Source: Paracyclopina nana
Lineage: Eukaryota; Arthropoda; Copepoda; Cyclopoida; Cyclopettidae
Direction of reading: 5' to 3'
DNA length: 64,000 nucleotides
Assembly: GCA_019096065.1 (NCBI GenBank)
Contig: JAGUCH010000003.1
Location: forward strand, 3,968,001 to 4,032,000
Position 1 is the first letter of the stretch. The number at the start of each line of letters is the position of its first letter. The notes beneath the pieces were generated by a model. That model had not been told where the DNA came from and did no database searches. It saw only the letters and a program-made list of their open reading frames with translations. The translations under genes and the position numbers were made by a program. This document shows positions 9,082-19,900 of the stretch, in pieces.

Positions 9082-10597
9082 TAACTGTATCAACATTAAT
9101 GTGATGTAAGCGATCAATGACACCTTTTTTATACTTTTAGAGCTTAAAACTATTTCAAAAGCTGAAAAAGTTAGGGCCGGGGAATGATGGGCAATAAGTA
9201 CATCATGTCTCTGGTGCACGTTACGACCAGAATAGGACTTGATTGGACCCCTCCAGTGGAACCTGTGGAAACCGTGGAGCCCGTGGAGCCGCCAGAAGTC
9301 CGGAAGGTTGCCCATTCACCGCTACATCACCACCTCAAAATCACAAAACCTCCTTTCTTAAAAACACCTTTTCATCTCCTCCAACTCTCTGATTGTTGCT
9401 GCTGCTGCTGCTACTACCTATGCATTGAGCCTCACCTATGGCAATTCACCTGACCTTGAGTGGAGAAGTTGCTAGCTATTGTGTGGAGGAGTTGCTAGCT
9501 GCCACATAGAGAGGACCTGCAGCTGCATGATAACGGAGAGAAGCAGATGGAAGCTGATGGAACTTGCTGCGATGCATCAAGTGGAGAAGAAGGAGAAGAC
9601 TCGGGGAGTTCGATGGGGGACTTCAGAGAAACAAGACATGGACCAAGTGCACATGGCCCATTGAGTGAGCTCTGCCCTGCTATTGTCCCACCAAAGTTCT
9701 CCAAAGTGTGCTGAGGCATGAAGAAGATGGCCACAAGAATATTTACTGCAGTACTTATTTCTTTGTATTTGCTGCCATTAATTTGTGTGGTGTTAAAAGC
9801 TGAGTGAATAAGACGACCCTGTTTGACTTTGTTCGACCATAACTTGTATAGAGGTTTCCTGGGCAGTTATGCATCCTCGTCTGAGGCTGTTGAGGCCGTT
9901 GAGGACGTGGGTAGGAGGCCCAATCACAGGTCTACAGCACTGAAGCTTGCCATGTGATGTATCTCGCCAGAGTTGGAGCACCGAGGCTGCGGCTTTGGGT
10001 CCAAGGCGGGTAGACATCCGGCCAGCACCCGGAGGCTGCGAACGGTACCGTGACCATGAAGCCGATGCTAACCATCCTAGGCTTCAGAGGGTGTGACCGT
10101 CGCACACCAAGAACTGGGATATAAAAGAGCTGAGTTGGTTCGGTAAACTGAATTATAACACGAAGAAATCGTATTACAGTATAAAAAATACTTTATAATG
10201 TGTGTCACTTGATAAAGTAAAACGTCAGAGCTTTTATGCATGTGTAGTTATATGAACTGAGACGAATTGGTAAACTGAATTATACATGCAAAAATTGCTT
10301 TCCATCATATAAACAAAGTTTCTTTGATTCAATGTTTCTGTCATAGCCATTTCAGGTTTTTCAAAAGTAACCAAAATATTCATATTCTTATGTTTGGCTT
10401 TTTTAAGGATATTTGATTGTATTTTGATTGTATAAGCAAGCCAAATGGAAGCGCTTAGGGCTGTAACGGAATGGAAATTGTTCTTGGAAAATCCCTTAAA
10501 TTAGGGATACATAAGTGTCGCAACTTTCAAAGATCCACAGCTTTGGTTGTATAATAAGTGTGCTTTTGTCCCAATAAAAAGTGTGCATTTGTACCAA
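9082..10597. other. Intergenic region with simple repeats
   Basis: This region contains a four-copy 9-bp repeat (GTGGARCCS type, about 9257-9292) within a small ATG frame (9184-9453) that is low-complexity and unconvincing; a CTG run (about 9397-9410); a direct repeat GTTGCTAGCT (about 9465-9495); a TATA-like ATATAAAAG at about 10119; and a repeated GGTAAACTGAATTATA (about 10141 and 10269). No gene is supported. Confidence 0.5.
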
Positions 10598-13500
10598 CTG
10601 CTAATGAATCAAAATGTCAGTTGCAGCAGACAGTTTGAGTCAACTTAACTCAAAATAAGAGGCAAAGTCAAATGTTTGACTCATTTTGAGTTCGCAAGGG
10701 TGAAAACTTGCGCATTGCGCGGTACTTCTACTTAACTGCTAATAAAACATGAAATTCTTGACCAAGTCGAATTTGAGTCAAAATGTCAGTTGCACCAAAT
10801 AGTTTGAGTCAACTTGACTCAAACTGTGAGGCAAAGTCAAACTTTTGACTCATTTTGAGTTCGCAAGGGTGAAAACTTGCGCATCGCGCGGTACTTCTAC
10901 TTAACTGCTTATAAAACATGAAATTCTTGACCAAGTCGAATTTGAGTCAAAATGTCATTGGCAGCAGATAGTTTGAGTCACCTTAACTCAAACTAAGAGG
11001 CAAAGTCAACTGGTTGACTCATTTTGAGTTCGCAAGGGTGAAAACTTTCGCATCGCGTACTTCTACTTAACTGCTTATAAAACATGAAATTCTTGACCAA
11101 GTCGAATTTGAGTCAAAATGTCAGTTGCAACAGATAGTTTGAGTCAACTTGACTCAAACTGTGAGGCAAAGTCAAACTTTTGACTCATTTTGAGTTCGCA
11201 AGGGTGAAAACTTGCGCATCGCGCGGTACTTCTACTTAACTGCTTATAAAACATGAAATTCTTGACCAAGTCGAATTTGAGTCAAAATGTCAGTTGCAGC
11301 AAATAGTTTGAGTCAACTTGACTCAAACTGTGAGGCAAAGTCAACTTTTGACTCATTTTGAGTTCGCAAGGGTGAAAACTTGCGCATCACGCGGCATTTC
11401 TACTTAACTGCTAATAAAACATGAAATTCTTGACCAAGTCGAATTTGAGTCAAAATGTCAGTTGCAACAGATAGTTTGAGTCAACTTGACTCAAACTGTG
11501 AGGCAAAGTCAAACGTTTGACTCATTTTGAGTTCGCAAGGGTGAAAACTTGCGCATTGCGCGGTACTTATACTTAACTGCTTATAAAACATGAAATTCTT
11601 GACCAAGTCGAATTTGAGTCAAAATGTCAGTTGCAGCAGATAGTTTGAGTCAACTTGACTCAAACTGTGAGGCAAAGTCAAACTTTTGACTCATTTTGAG
11701 TTCGCAAGGGTGAAAACTTGCGCATCACGCGGCATTTCTACTTAACTGCTAATAAAACATGAAATTCTTGACCAAGTCGAATTTGAGTCAAAATGTCAGT
11801 TGCAGCAAATAGTTTGAGTCAACTTGACTCAAACTGTGAGGCAAAGTCATACTTTGACTCATTTGAGTTCGCAAGGGTGAAAACTTGCGCATTGCGCGGT
11901 ACTTCTACTTAACTGCTTATAAAACATGAAATTCTTGACCAAGTCGAATTTGAGTCAAAATGTCAGTTGCAGCAAATAGTTTGAGTCAACTTGACTCAAA
12001 CTGTGAGGCAAAGTCAAACTTTTGACTCATTTTGAGTTCGCAAGGGTGAAAACTTGCGCATTGCGCGGTACTTCTACTTAACTGCTAATAAAACATGAAA
12101 TTCTTGACCAAGTCGAATTTGAGTCAAAATGTCAGTTGCAGCAAATAGTTTGAGTCAACTTGACTCAAACTGTGAACAAGGGCAAAGTCAAACTTTTGAC
12201 TCATTTTGAGTTCGCAAGGGTGAAAACTTGCGCATTGCGCGATACTTCTACTTAACTGCTTATAAAACATGAAATTCTTGACCAAGTCGAATTTGAGTCA
12301 AAATGTCAGTTGCAGCAAATAGTTTGAGTCAACTTGACTCAAACTGTGAGGCAAAGTCATACTTTTGACTCATTTTGAGTTCGCAAGGGTGAAAACTTGC
12401 GCATCACGCGGCATTTCTACTTAACTGCTAATAAAACATGAAATTCTTGACCAAGTCGAATTTGAGTCAAAATGTCAGTTGCAGCAAATAGTTTGAGTCA
12501 ACTTGACTCAAACTGTGAGGCAAAGTCAAACTTTTGACTCATTTTGAGTTCGCAAGGGTGAAAACTTGCGCATTGCGCGGTACTTCTACTTAACTGCTAA
12601 TAAAACTTGAAATTCTTGACCAAGTCGAATTTGAGTCAAAATGTCAGTTGCAGCAAATAGTTTGAGTCAACTTGACTCAAACTGTGAGGCAAAGTCATAC
12701 TTTTGACTCATTTTGAGTTAGCAAGGGTGAAAACTTGCGCATTGCGCGGTACTTCTACTTAACTGCTTATAAAACATGAAATTCTTGACCAAGTCGAATT
12801 TGAGTCAAAATGTCAGTTGCAGCAAATAGTTTGAGTCAACTTGACTCAAACTGTGAGCCAAAGTCAAACTTTTGACTCATTTTGCGTTCGCAAGGGTGAA
12901 AACTAGCGCATCACGCGGTATTTCTACTTAACTGCTTATAAAAAATGAAATTCTTGCCCAAGACGAATTTGAGACACACTGTCAATTGCAACAACTAGTT
13001 TGAGTCAACTTGACTCAAACTGTGAGGCAAAGTCATACTTTTGACTCATTTTGAGTTCGCAAGGGTGAAAACTTGCGCATTGCGCAGTACTTCTACTTAA
13101 CTGCTTATAAAACATGAAATTCTTGACCAAGTCGAATTTGAGTCAAAATGTCAGTTGCAGCAAATAGTTTGAGTCAACTTGACTCAAACTGTGAGGCAAA
13201 GTCAAACTTTTGACTCATTTTGAGTTCGCAAGGGTGAAAACTTGCGCATCAGCGCGGTACTTCTACTTAACTGCTTATAAAACATGAAATTCTTGACCAA
13301 GTCGAATTTGACTCAAAATGTCAATTGCAACAGATAGTTTGAGTCAACTTGACTCAAACTGTGAGGCAAAGTCAAACTTTTGACTCATTTTGAGTTCGCA
13401 AGGGTGAAAACTTGCGCATCGCGCAGTACTTCTACTTAACTGCTTATAAAACATGAAATTCTTGACCAAGTCGAATTTGAGTCAAAATGTCAGTTGCAGC

Positions 13501-14817
13501 AAATAGTTTGAGTCAACTTGACTCAAACTGTGAGGCAAAGTCAAACTTTTGACTCATTTTGAGTTCGCAAGGGTGAAAACTTGCGCATTGCGCGGTACTT
13601 CTACTTAACTGCTAATAAAACATGAAATTCTTGACCAAGTCGAATTTGAGTCAAAATGTCAGTTGCAGCAAATAGTTTGAGTCAACTTGACTCAAACTGT
13701 GAGGCAAAGTCAAACTTTTGACTCATTTTGAGTTCGCAAGGGTGAAAACTTGCGCATCGCGCAGTACTTCTACTTAACTGCTTATAAAACATGAAATTCT
13801 TGACCAAGTCGAATTTGAGTCAAAATGTCAGTTGCAGCAAATAGTTTGAGTCAACTTGACTCAAACTGTGAGGCAAAGTCAAACTTTGACTCATTTTGAG
13901 TTCGCAAGGGTGAAAACTTGCGCATTGCGCGGTACTTCTACTTAACTGCTAATAAAACATGAAATTCTTGACCAAGTCGAATTTGAGTCAAAATGTCAGT
14001 TGCAGCAAATAGTTTGAGTCAACTTGACTCAAACTGTGAGGCAAAGTCAAACTTTTGACTCATTTTGAGTTCGCAAGGGTGAAAACTTGCGCATTGCGCG
14101 GTACTTCTACTTAACTGCTTATAAAACATGAAATTCTTGACCAAGTCGAATTTGAGTCAAAATGTCAGTTGCAGCAAATAGTTTGAGTCAACTTGACTCA
14201 AACTGTGAGGCAAAGTCAAACTTTTGACTCATTTTGAGTTCGCAAGGGTGAAAACTTGCGCATCGCGCAGTACTTCTACTTAACTGCTTATAAAACATGA
14301 AATTCTTGACCAAGTCGAATTTGAGTCAAAATGTCAGTTGCAGCAGATAGTTTGAGTCGACTTGACTCAAACTGTGAGGCAAAGTCATACTTTTGACTCA
14401 TTTTGAGTTCGCAAGGGTGAAAACTTGCGCATCGCGCGGTATTTCTACTTAACTGATAATAAAACATGAAATTCTTGACCAAGTCGAATTTGAGTCAAAA
14501 TGTCAGTTGCAGCAAATAGTTTGAGTCAACTTGACTCAAACTGTGAGGCAAAGTCAAACTTTTGACTCATTTTGAGTTCGCAAGAGGTGAAAACTTGCGC
14601 ATCGCGCGGTACTTCTACTTAACTGCTAATAAAACATGAAATTCTTGACCAAGTCGAATTTGAGTCAAAATGTCAGTTGCAGCAAATAGTTTGAGTCAAC
14701 TTGACTCAAACTGTGAGGCAAAGTCAAACTTTTGACTCATTTTGAGTTCGCAAGGGTGAAAACTTGCGCATCGCGCGGTAATTCTACTGCTAATAAAACT
14801 CGAAATTCATGACCAAG
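10598..14817 (+). repeat. 169-bp satellite array, about 25 copies
   Basis: Consecutive copies start 166-169 bases apart (for example ATTTGAGTCA at 10771, 10940, 11106, 11275, 11443, 11612 and 11781), and about 24-25 units run head to tail. The first unit is truncated and the last breaks down at about 14800. Units differ by scattered substitutions and occasional small indels (an inserted ACAAG near 12176, for example), so homogenisation is high but not complete. Each full unit has an 11-bp inverted repeat with a 3-base centre (AGTTTGAGTCA act TGACTCAAACT), a second small inverted repeat AGTCAAA/TTTGACT, and CpG-containing GCGCATTGCGC. Each holds four TGASTCA heptamers. There is no coding frame. 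Confidence 0.95.
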
Positions 14818-14831
14818 ATTAAACTAGCAAA

Positions 14832-15628
14832 AAGCATTGTTTGCAATGTTCGCAATGTTCGCATTGTTCGCAATGTTCGCATTGTTCGCATTGTTCGCAA
14901 TGTTCGCATTGTTCGCATTGTTCGCAATGTTCGCAATGTTCGCATTGTTCGCATTGTTCGCAATGTTCGCATTGTTCGCATTGTTCGCATTGTTCGCATT
15001 GTTCGCATTGTTCGCATTGTTCGCATTGTTCGCATTGTTCGCATTGTTCGCATTGTTCGCATTGTTCGCATTGTTCGCATTGTTCGCATTGTTCGCATTG
15101 TTCGCAATGTTCGCATTGTTCGCATTGTTCGCATTGTTCGCATTGTTCGCATTGTTCGCATTGTTCGCAATGTTCGCAATGTTCGCATTGTTCGCATTGT
15201 TCGCATTGTTCGCAATGTTCGCATTGTTCGCATTGTTCGCATTGTTCGCATTGTTCGCAATGTTCGCATTGTTCGCATTGTTCGCATTGTTCGCAATGTT
15301 CGCAATGTTTGCAATGTTCGCAATGTTCGCATTGTTCGCATTGTTCGCATTGTTCGCAATGTTCGCAATGTTCGCATTGTTCGCATTGTTCGCAATGTTC
15401 GCATTGTTCGCAATGTTCGCAATGTTCGCAATGTTCGCAATGTTCGCATTGTTCGCATTGTTCGCAATGTTCGCATTGTTCGCAATGTTCGCATTGTTCG
15501 CAATGTTCGCATTGTTCGCAATGTTCGCATTGTTCGCAATGTTCGCATTGTTCGCAATGTTCGCATTGTTCGCAATGTTCGCATTGTTCGCAATGTTCAC
15601 ATTGTTCGCGATGCTCGCAACGTTCGCA
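14832..15628 (+). repeat. 9-bp minisatellite with a two-state position
   Basis: The unit is TTCGCAATG or TTCGCATTG, repeated about 88 times with almost no other change. The first and last few units are degenerate (TTTGCAATG, TTCACATTG, TTCGCGATG). The A and T versions form blocks: a mixed start, a run of about 15 T units, mixed middle blocks, then strict A/T alternation (an 18-bp higher-order unit) near the 3' end. Because nine is divisible by three and no frame contains a stop, long open frames appear on both strands; these are artefacts. The array follows the 169-bp satellite directly. Confidence 0.95.
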
Positions 15629-15897
15629 TTGATCTCATTGCACTCTGTTGCTTAAGTTTTGCTTGCATTTGTTGGCTGGGTATCCAGTCTTAGCCCAGAA
15701 TGGCGGCTTAAGGCACCAAATTTCAACTGAATCTGTGGATCCCTTCCATAGGCTGACTTTACCTGCCTAAAAAGACAAGCTAGATACCTAGCTTTGCTTG
15801 TAAAAAGCTTTGATAATGTGAAATCGGCCTTTAAACTGAGATATTCATGCTGAATCAAAGACTGAGATTCAACATTCATGCTCATCAGAGATCAGCC

Positions 15898-16130
15898 AAT
15901 TCGACTTTAAAATCTGAGTGTTTCGACTTTAAAATCCAGGTGATTCGATCTTAAAATCCAGGTATAGTTTGGTATTGTAATTCACCGTTCGATCTTATTA
16001 CCCTGAGACTCAAAATCCATCGGACTTAATACCCTACTCTTTCGACTTTAATACCCAGTCTCTAAAAAAGCTTCGACTTTATAATCTCATGTTGATTTCG
16101 ATCTTAAAATTTCGATCTTATTACCGTTCC
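15898..16130 (+). repeat. Degenerate short repeat cluster
   Basis: About nine diverged copies of a motif near TTCGAYCTTAAAATCC or TTCGACTTTAATACCC occur between 15898 and 16130 with irregular spacing of roughly 15-45 bases. The cluster looks like an old, decayed tandem repeat. Confidence 0.6.
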
Positions 16131-16952
16131 CCGTTTTTTTTACTGTATCAATTCTCATTTAGATTTTTTGCTGCTCAAATAATACATCTTGTCATTGATG
16201 GAGTAGCTCAAAATTATTCATTGGAATGGAGGCAATGACAGACCATAAGATGAATAGCCAAATTGTGTTGCCAGTAAATAGAGACGGCAATCGCGATCGT
16301 TTTTGACGCAGCAGCAGCGTCACATCACGTGCAGCGACGCAAAGTGCGTACGACGCATCGCGATACATTCGCGAGGTGTTGCCTCGACTTTGAATGAATT
16401 ACTTCAGTCGACTTTACGGTTTATCGGTGTCAACTAACTGGCTGAACAACTGGGGCATTCCTTAAGAATCTAATGGTAAAAATCTTATATGTTCATATGT
16501 GGTTCAATTTCTGAAAATTGATTAAAGGTGCGAGGAATGAGCACCATAAATTCCAATTAACATCTAACCATGCTGCCAAATAGCTCATTAACTTTTCCTC
16601 ACCACATTAACCCATCGGCACTTTTAAAGACCATATAAAGCAATCTGCTAATCCACTACCAAATGTCATGAACAAATGAGAAGCCAAAAATCAAAAGATC
16701 TAATTGTTACATTCAAAACATTTATATCTTTATCCAGAAGCTCATTTTAGCCTCATTAGGGGGAGCCTTTTGGCCCTATTGCCTTTTAGGGAATCGCCTT
16801 TTTGAAATGGAAGTGCAGTAAACTGTGCTTCGCTTTAACTCATCTGCTTCCCTTAACTTTTCCTGCAAACATTGCGATATGAAATCAAAACAGTGCAAGG
16901 TCAAAGCGTGAGTTGCGCTCGTAACTCATATGATTTTTTTCTGTTTGTTTAG
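16131..16952. other. Upstream region of the cuticle gene
   Basis: No coding region is seen. A CpG-containing stretch with palindromic GACGC/GCGTC words lies at about 16280-16380. Immediately before the cuticle ATG is a pyrimidine-rich acceptor-like sequence ending in TTTAG (16952), so an untranslated first exon with its promoter may lie within this region. Confidence 0.35.
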
Positions 16953-19900
16953 ATGATGATGCTTCTGCTTTTGGCGCTTCTTGGTGCTCCATGCCACGCT
17001 GCGATTCAGGTAAGAATTACAACAACTGGAATGGGTCCAATTAACGTGAAGGGGTTCTGCCAAGCAAATTACGAGGATCAAGGAAATAATGGCTGATTTA
17101 TGGCAGCCTAACCAGTCAGGGGTCTGCTCATTTAGGATATCTCAGTATATAAAAATGGCACCAGTAATTCCCTGTTATAAAATGGCTAGCATCTCAAAGA
17201 TGGTCTCATTAAAAATCAACTGGCCGAATATTAATGGATAACAATTAGGGCTCATTTGCCTACCAGCTTCTTTTAAAGATCATACTATTATATCTGTGAG
17301 GAGCCAGTTAAAAAATGCAAAAAGGCTGCCTGGGGCAAACATGAACTGTTCTATTTTAATGGCCTAAACCTTTTTTTGGCTGCAGCAACCACCAAATCAA
17401 TTTTGCCATAGCATCTCTTTGACAGGCTCTTATTTGTCGTGTAAACAATTGGTTCACACCATGACAGATGATAATGAGTGAATTCACGACTGACATGAGC
17501 AAAAAATGAGCACTCATCCGTCTTTATGCTACAGTTGTTTCCTGATATCCTCTCAGGCTAAAATTACCTTAACAATTGACCATTAAACTCCTTCATAGTA
17601 GTACATGCTACAGTAACTAAGGCGCCGAGATGTTGTCAATTGTTGATAATATGGCGTTTAAAAATGTTCCTTCAAAAAAAGGAATCTTTTTGTCTGAGGG
17701 CAGCTGAGCATGGATCGCGTAGGCCTTCCTGCTGACAATAATGCAAGAAAGAAAACTTCGAGTTGGCGGACATTTAAGCAATTTCCTGCGCTGTGTGTTC
17801 CAGTCAGACCAACTTGGCTAATATTTGCCAAAAGATCTCAAGTCTCGTTTTTTCAGCGAAAGACTCTAATTTTTATCCTAACTTTTTCCTTAAGGCCAGA
17901 CACAAGACCAGAAATTTATAAAGTGGGCGTACCGAAAGAGTCCAACTTTTTGAGTATCAAACTCTTTTTAGCATTGCAAAATTGTTATTTTCTGTGCCTA
18001 AAAATAAGCTTGGTTTTGGCCATCACCATAGAACTTGACTTGCCAAAGTGTGCGTCTCATTTATTTTGCATCAGACACTAATTTATGATATCATAGCTCA
18101 ATCTAAGCCCATTTGTCACTCAGTGGGTTTTTGCATAGCTGTTCCTTGTTTATATGGAATTGCACTTCAAGCGCCATTTTAATGGAAAACAAAAGTGTGC
18201 AGCAATAAGCAGGTTTTTTTTTCACAGTTCCCATGAAGGTCAGCATCGTAAGAAAATTATTCATAGCGTATTATTATGACACAGTAGTACTTTATATAGT
18301 AGTATTTTAGCACAGTACAGCTCTGAGAACTTTCGGGAATCTACCATGCAATTTTGCCATGGCATGATGATGAATTGCAGGTTTGTAGCTGATGACACGA
18401 TCATTTTTTTGCATTAAAATTACACCAGATCATCATCTTCTAAATATGCGGAAATATCGCCCAGCTGCATGTCATTTTCAATTCTAGGCATAAACTACTA
18501 CAATATAGGGCACCGCCAATACTTACCCTACTTAAAAGTAAAGCATAAAGAGATCCGAGTCGGAGCTCATTTGAGCCATTATTGCTATAAGCATGATTTA
18601 GTATCATTAAAATGGCAAGTTCTTCATTTAGCCCCGAGCTCAAGTCGAGGTTTGCACTTTTGAGCCCCATTTAGCAAAAGGCCATCACTTGATCCGATCG
18701 TCAGCTTTATTGAGTGCGAAAAGAGGCACGAGCGAGGAGGCTGTAAAATCGGCCATTTTTTATGTACCATAACATGCGGAAACCTGATTGCTTGAGTGTG
18801 TAACCAATCAATTATTTGCATGTGGCATAATACCATATTATAACATTTCGTGTCAACCTGCATCACTTCACAATCAGATTGCACTTAAGATGTAGTATTT
18901 AAAGGAAAAATGTGTCAGACCGACTCAGTTTTGAAGGTATTGCTTCACTTATACCAAAAATCTTTGAGCTATTGGCAATTTTTCTGGAAGTGGCAAATTT
19001 CTTGATATCATTGCGGTAAATCCTCATTTCCCTTGGCAGCAAGATTTTATCCCGTGCTAACTTACGGCACAATAAAAAGGTCTTTTGAAAAAGTATGGGG
19101 TTTTGTTTTTTGCCAAATAGCTGTATATCATTTTGGCGTGGGTGGAAGAGGTGATTGAAAACCTATTACAAGGTAGACACAGTTGCATTTTTTGGGGCCT
19201 GCTACATTACATTTGCAAGGATCTGTTAGTAGACTTCAGTTTGGGATGAATGTTACATCAATTGTTTCCTGGATGTCTATTTTTGAGCTGTAGGACAACT
19301 ACTGCTGCTTCTTTTATACTATGCTATAAGAAAAAAATGTCGAAGGAAATGGCATGCCTCCAAAGAGAGAGAAAAAAGGCTCAAATCAAGTGTTGGTAAA
19401 GTGCTGAGCATCACTCTGAAAAGATCCATTACAAGATCTATTAAATCAAATATGACCGAGTCATGCAAAACAACAATAATCTAGTAATCATGATCAAAGC
19501 ACAACAAATACAGTTTGAAGGAAAAGGTCAGTTTCAATTAAGAATGAGCCTTTTGTTTAAGCTGCCATGTAGTACTTTTTTTCGCACGCGCTCGTAAAAT
19601 TAGGGTTTTTTATGAATTTAAAATGTGCGTCAAATTGATGATTCTTGCAAAAAAACCTGCCCCTTAATTAATGCAAATGACTACTTTATGCCCCTAATAA
19701 GCAGGCTGGATGATTCAATTTCCTTTCTGAGCTTTTTGGGGTCATGGCAAAGTCACCACTACTGGGTGCAAAAATTTGAAGATGATACTTGATTGTTTAC
19801 ACTAGGCAATGTTGAGATCCGCAGGAAATAAAAGGCTTTTTAAAGAATTATTTTCACTCTGGCCTTCAATTGAAATTGATCAACGTAGACGGTGGTTTTT

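Noticed and set aside
9184-9453. 89-aa frame with a Pro-Val-Glu repeat and a Cys run
   Set aside because: The content is dictated by a 9-bp repeat and a CTG run. No signal peptide, conserved domain or promoter.
10598-14817. CRISPR-like array
   Set aside because: The units are contiguous 169-bp tandem repeats with no unique spacers, in a eukaryotic genome. It is a satellite.
14790-15693. Long open frames on both strands over the 9-bp array (for example repeating Met-Phe-Ala or Cys-Ser-His)
   Set aside because: A 9-bp repeat without stop codons keeps several frames open at once. There are no start context, domain or splice signals.
17710-18081. 123-aa frame in the cuticle-gene intron
   Set aside because: No recognisable domain or splice junctions; it lies inside an intron on the same strand.
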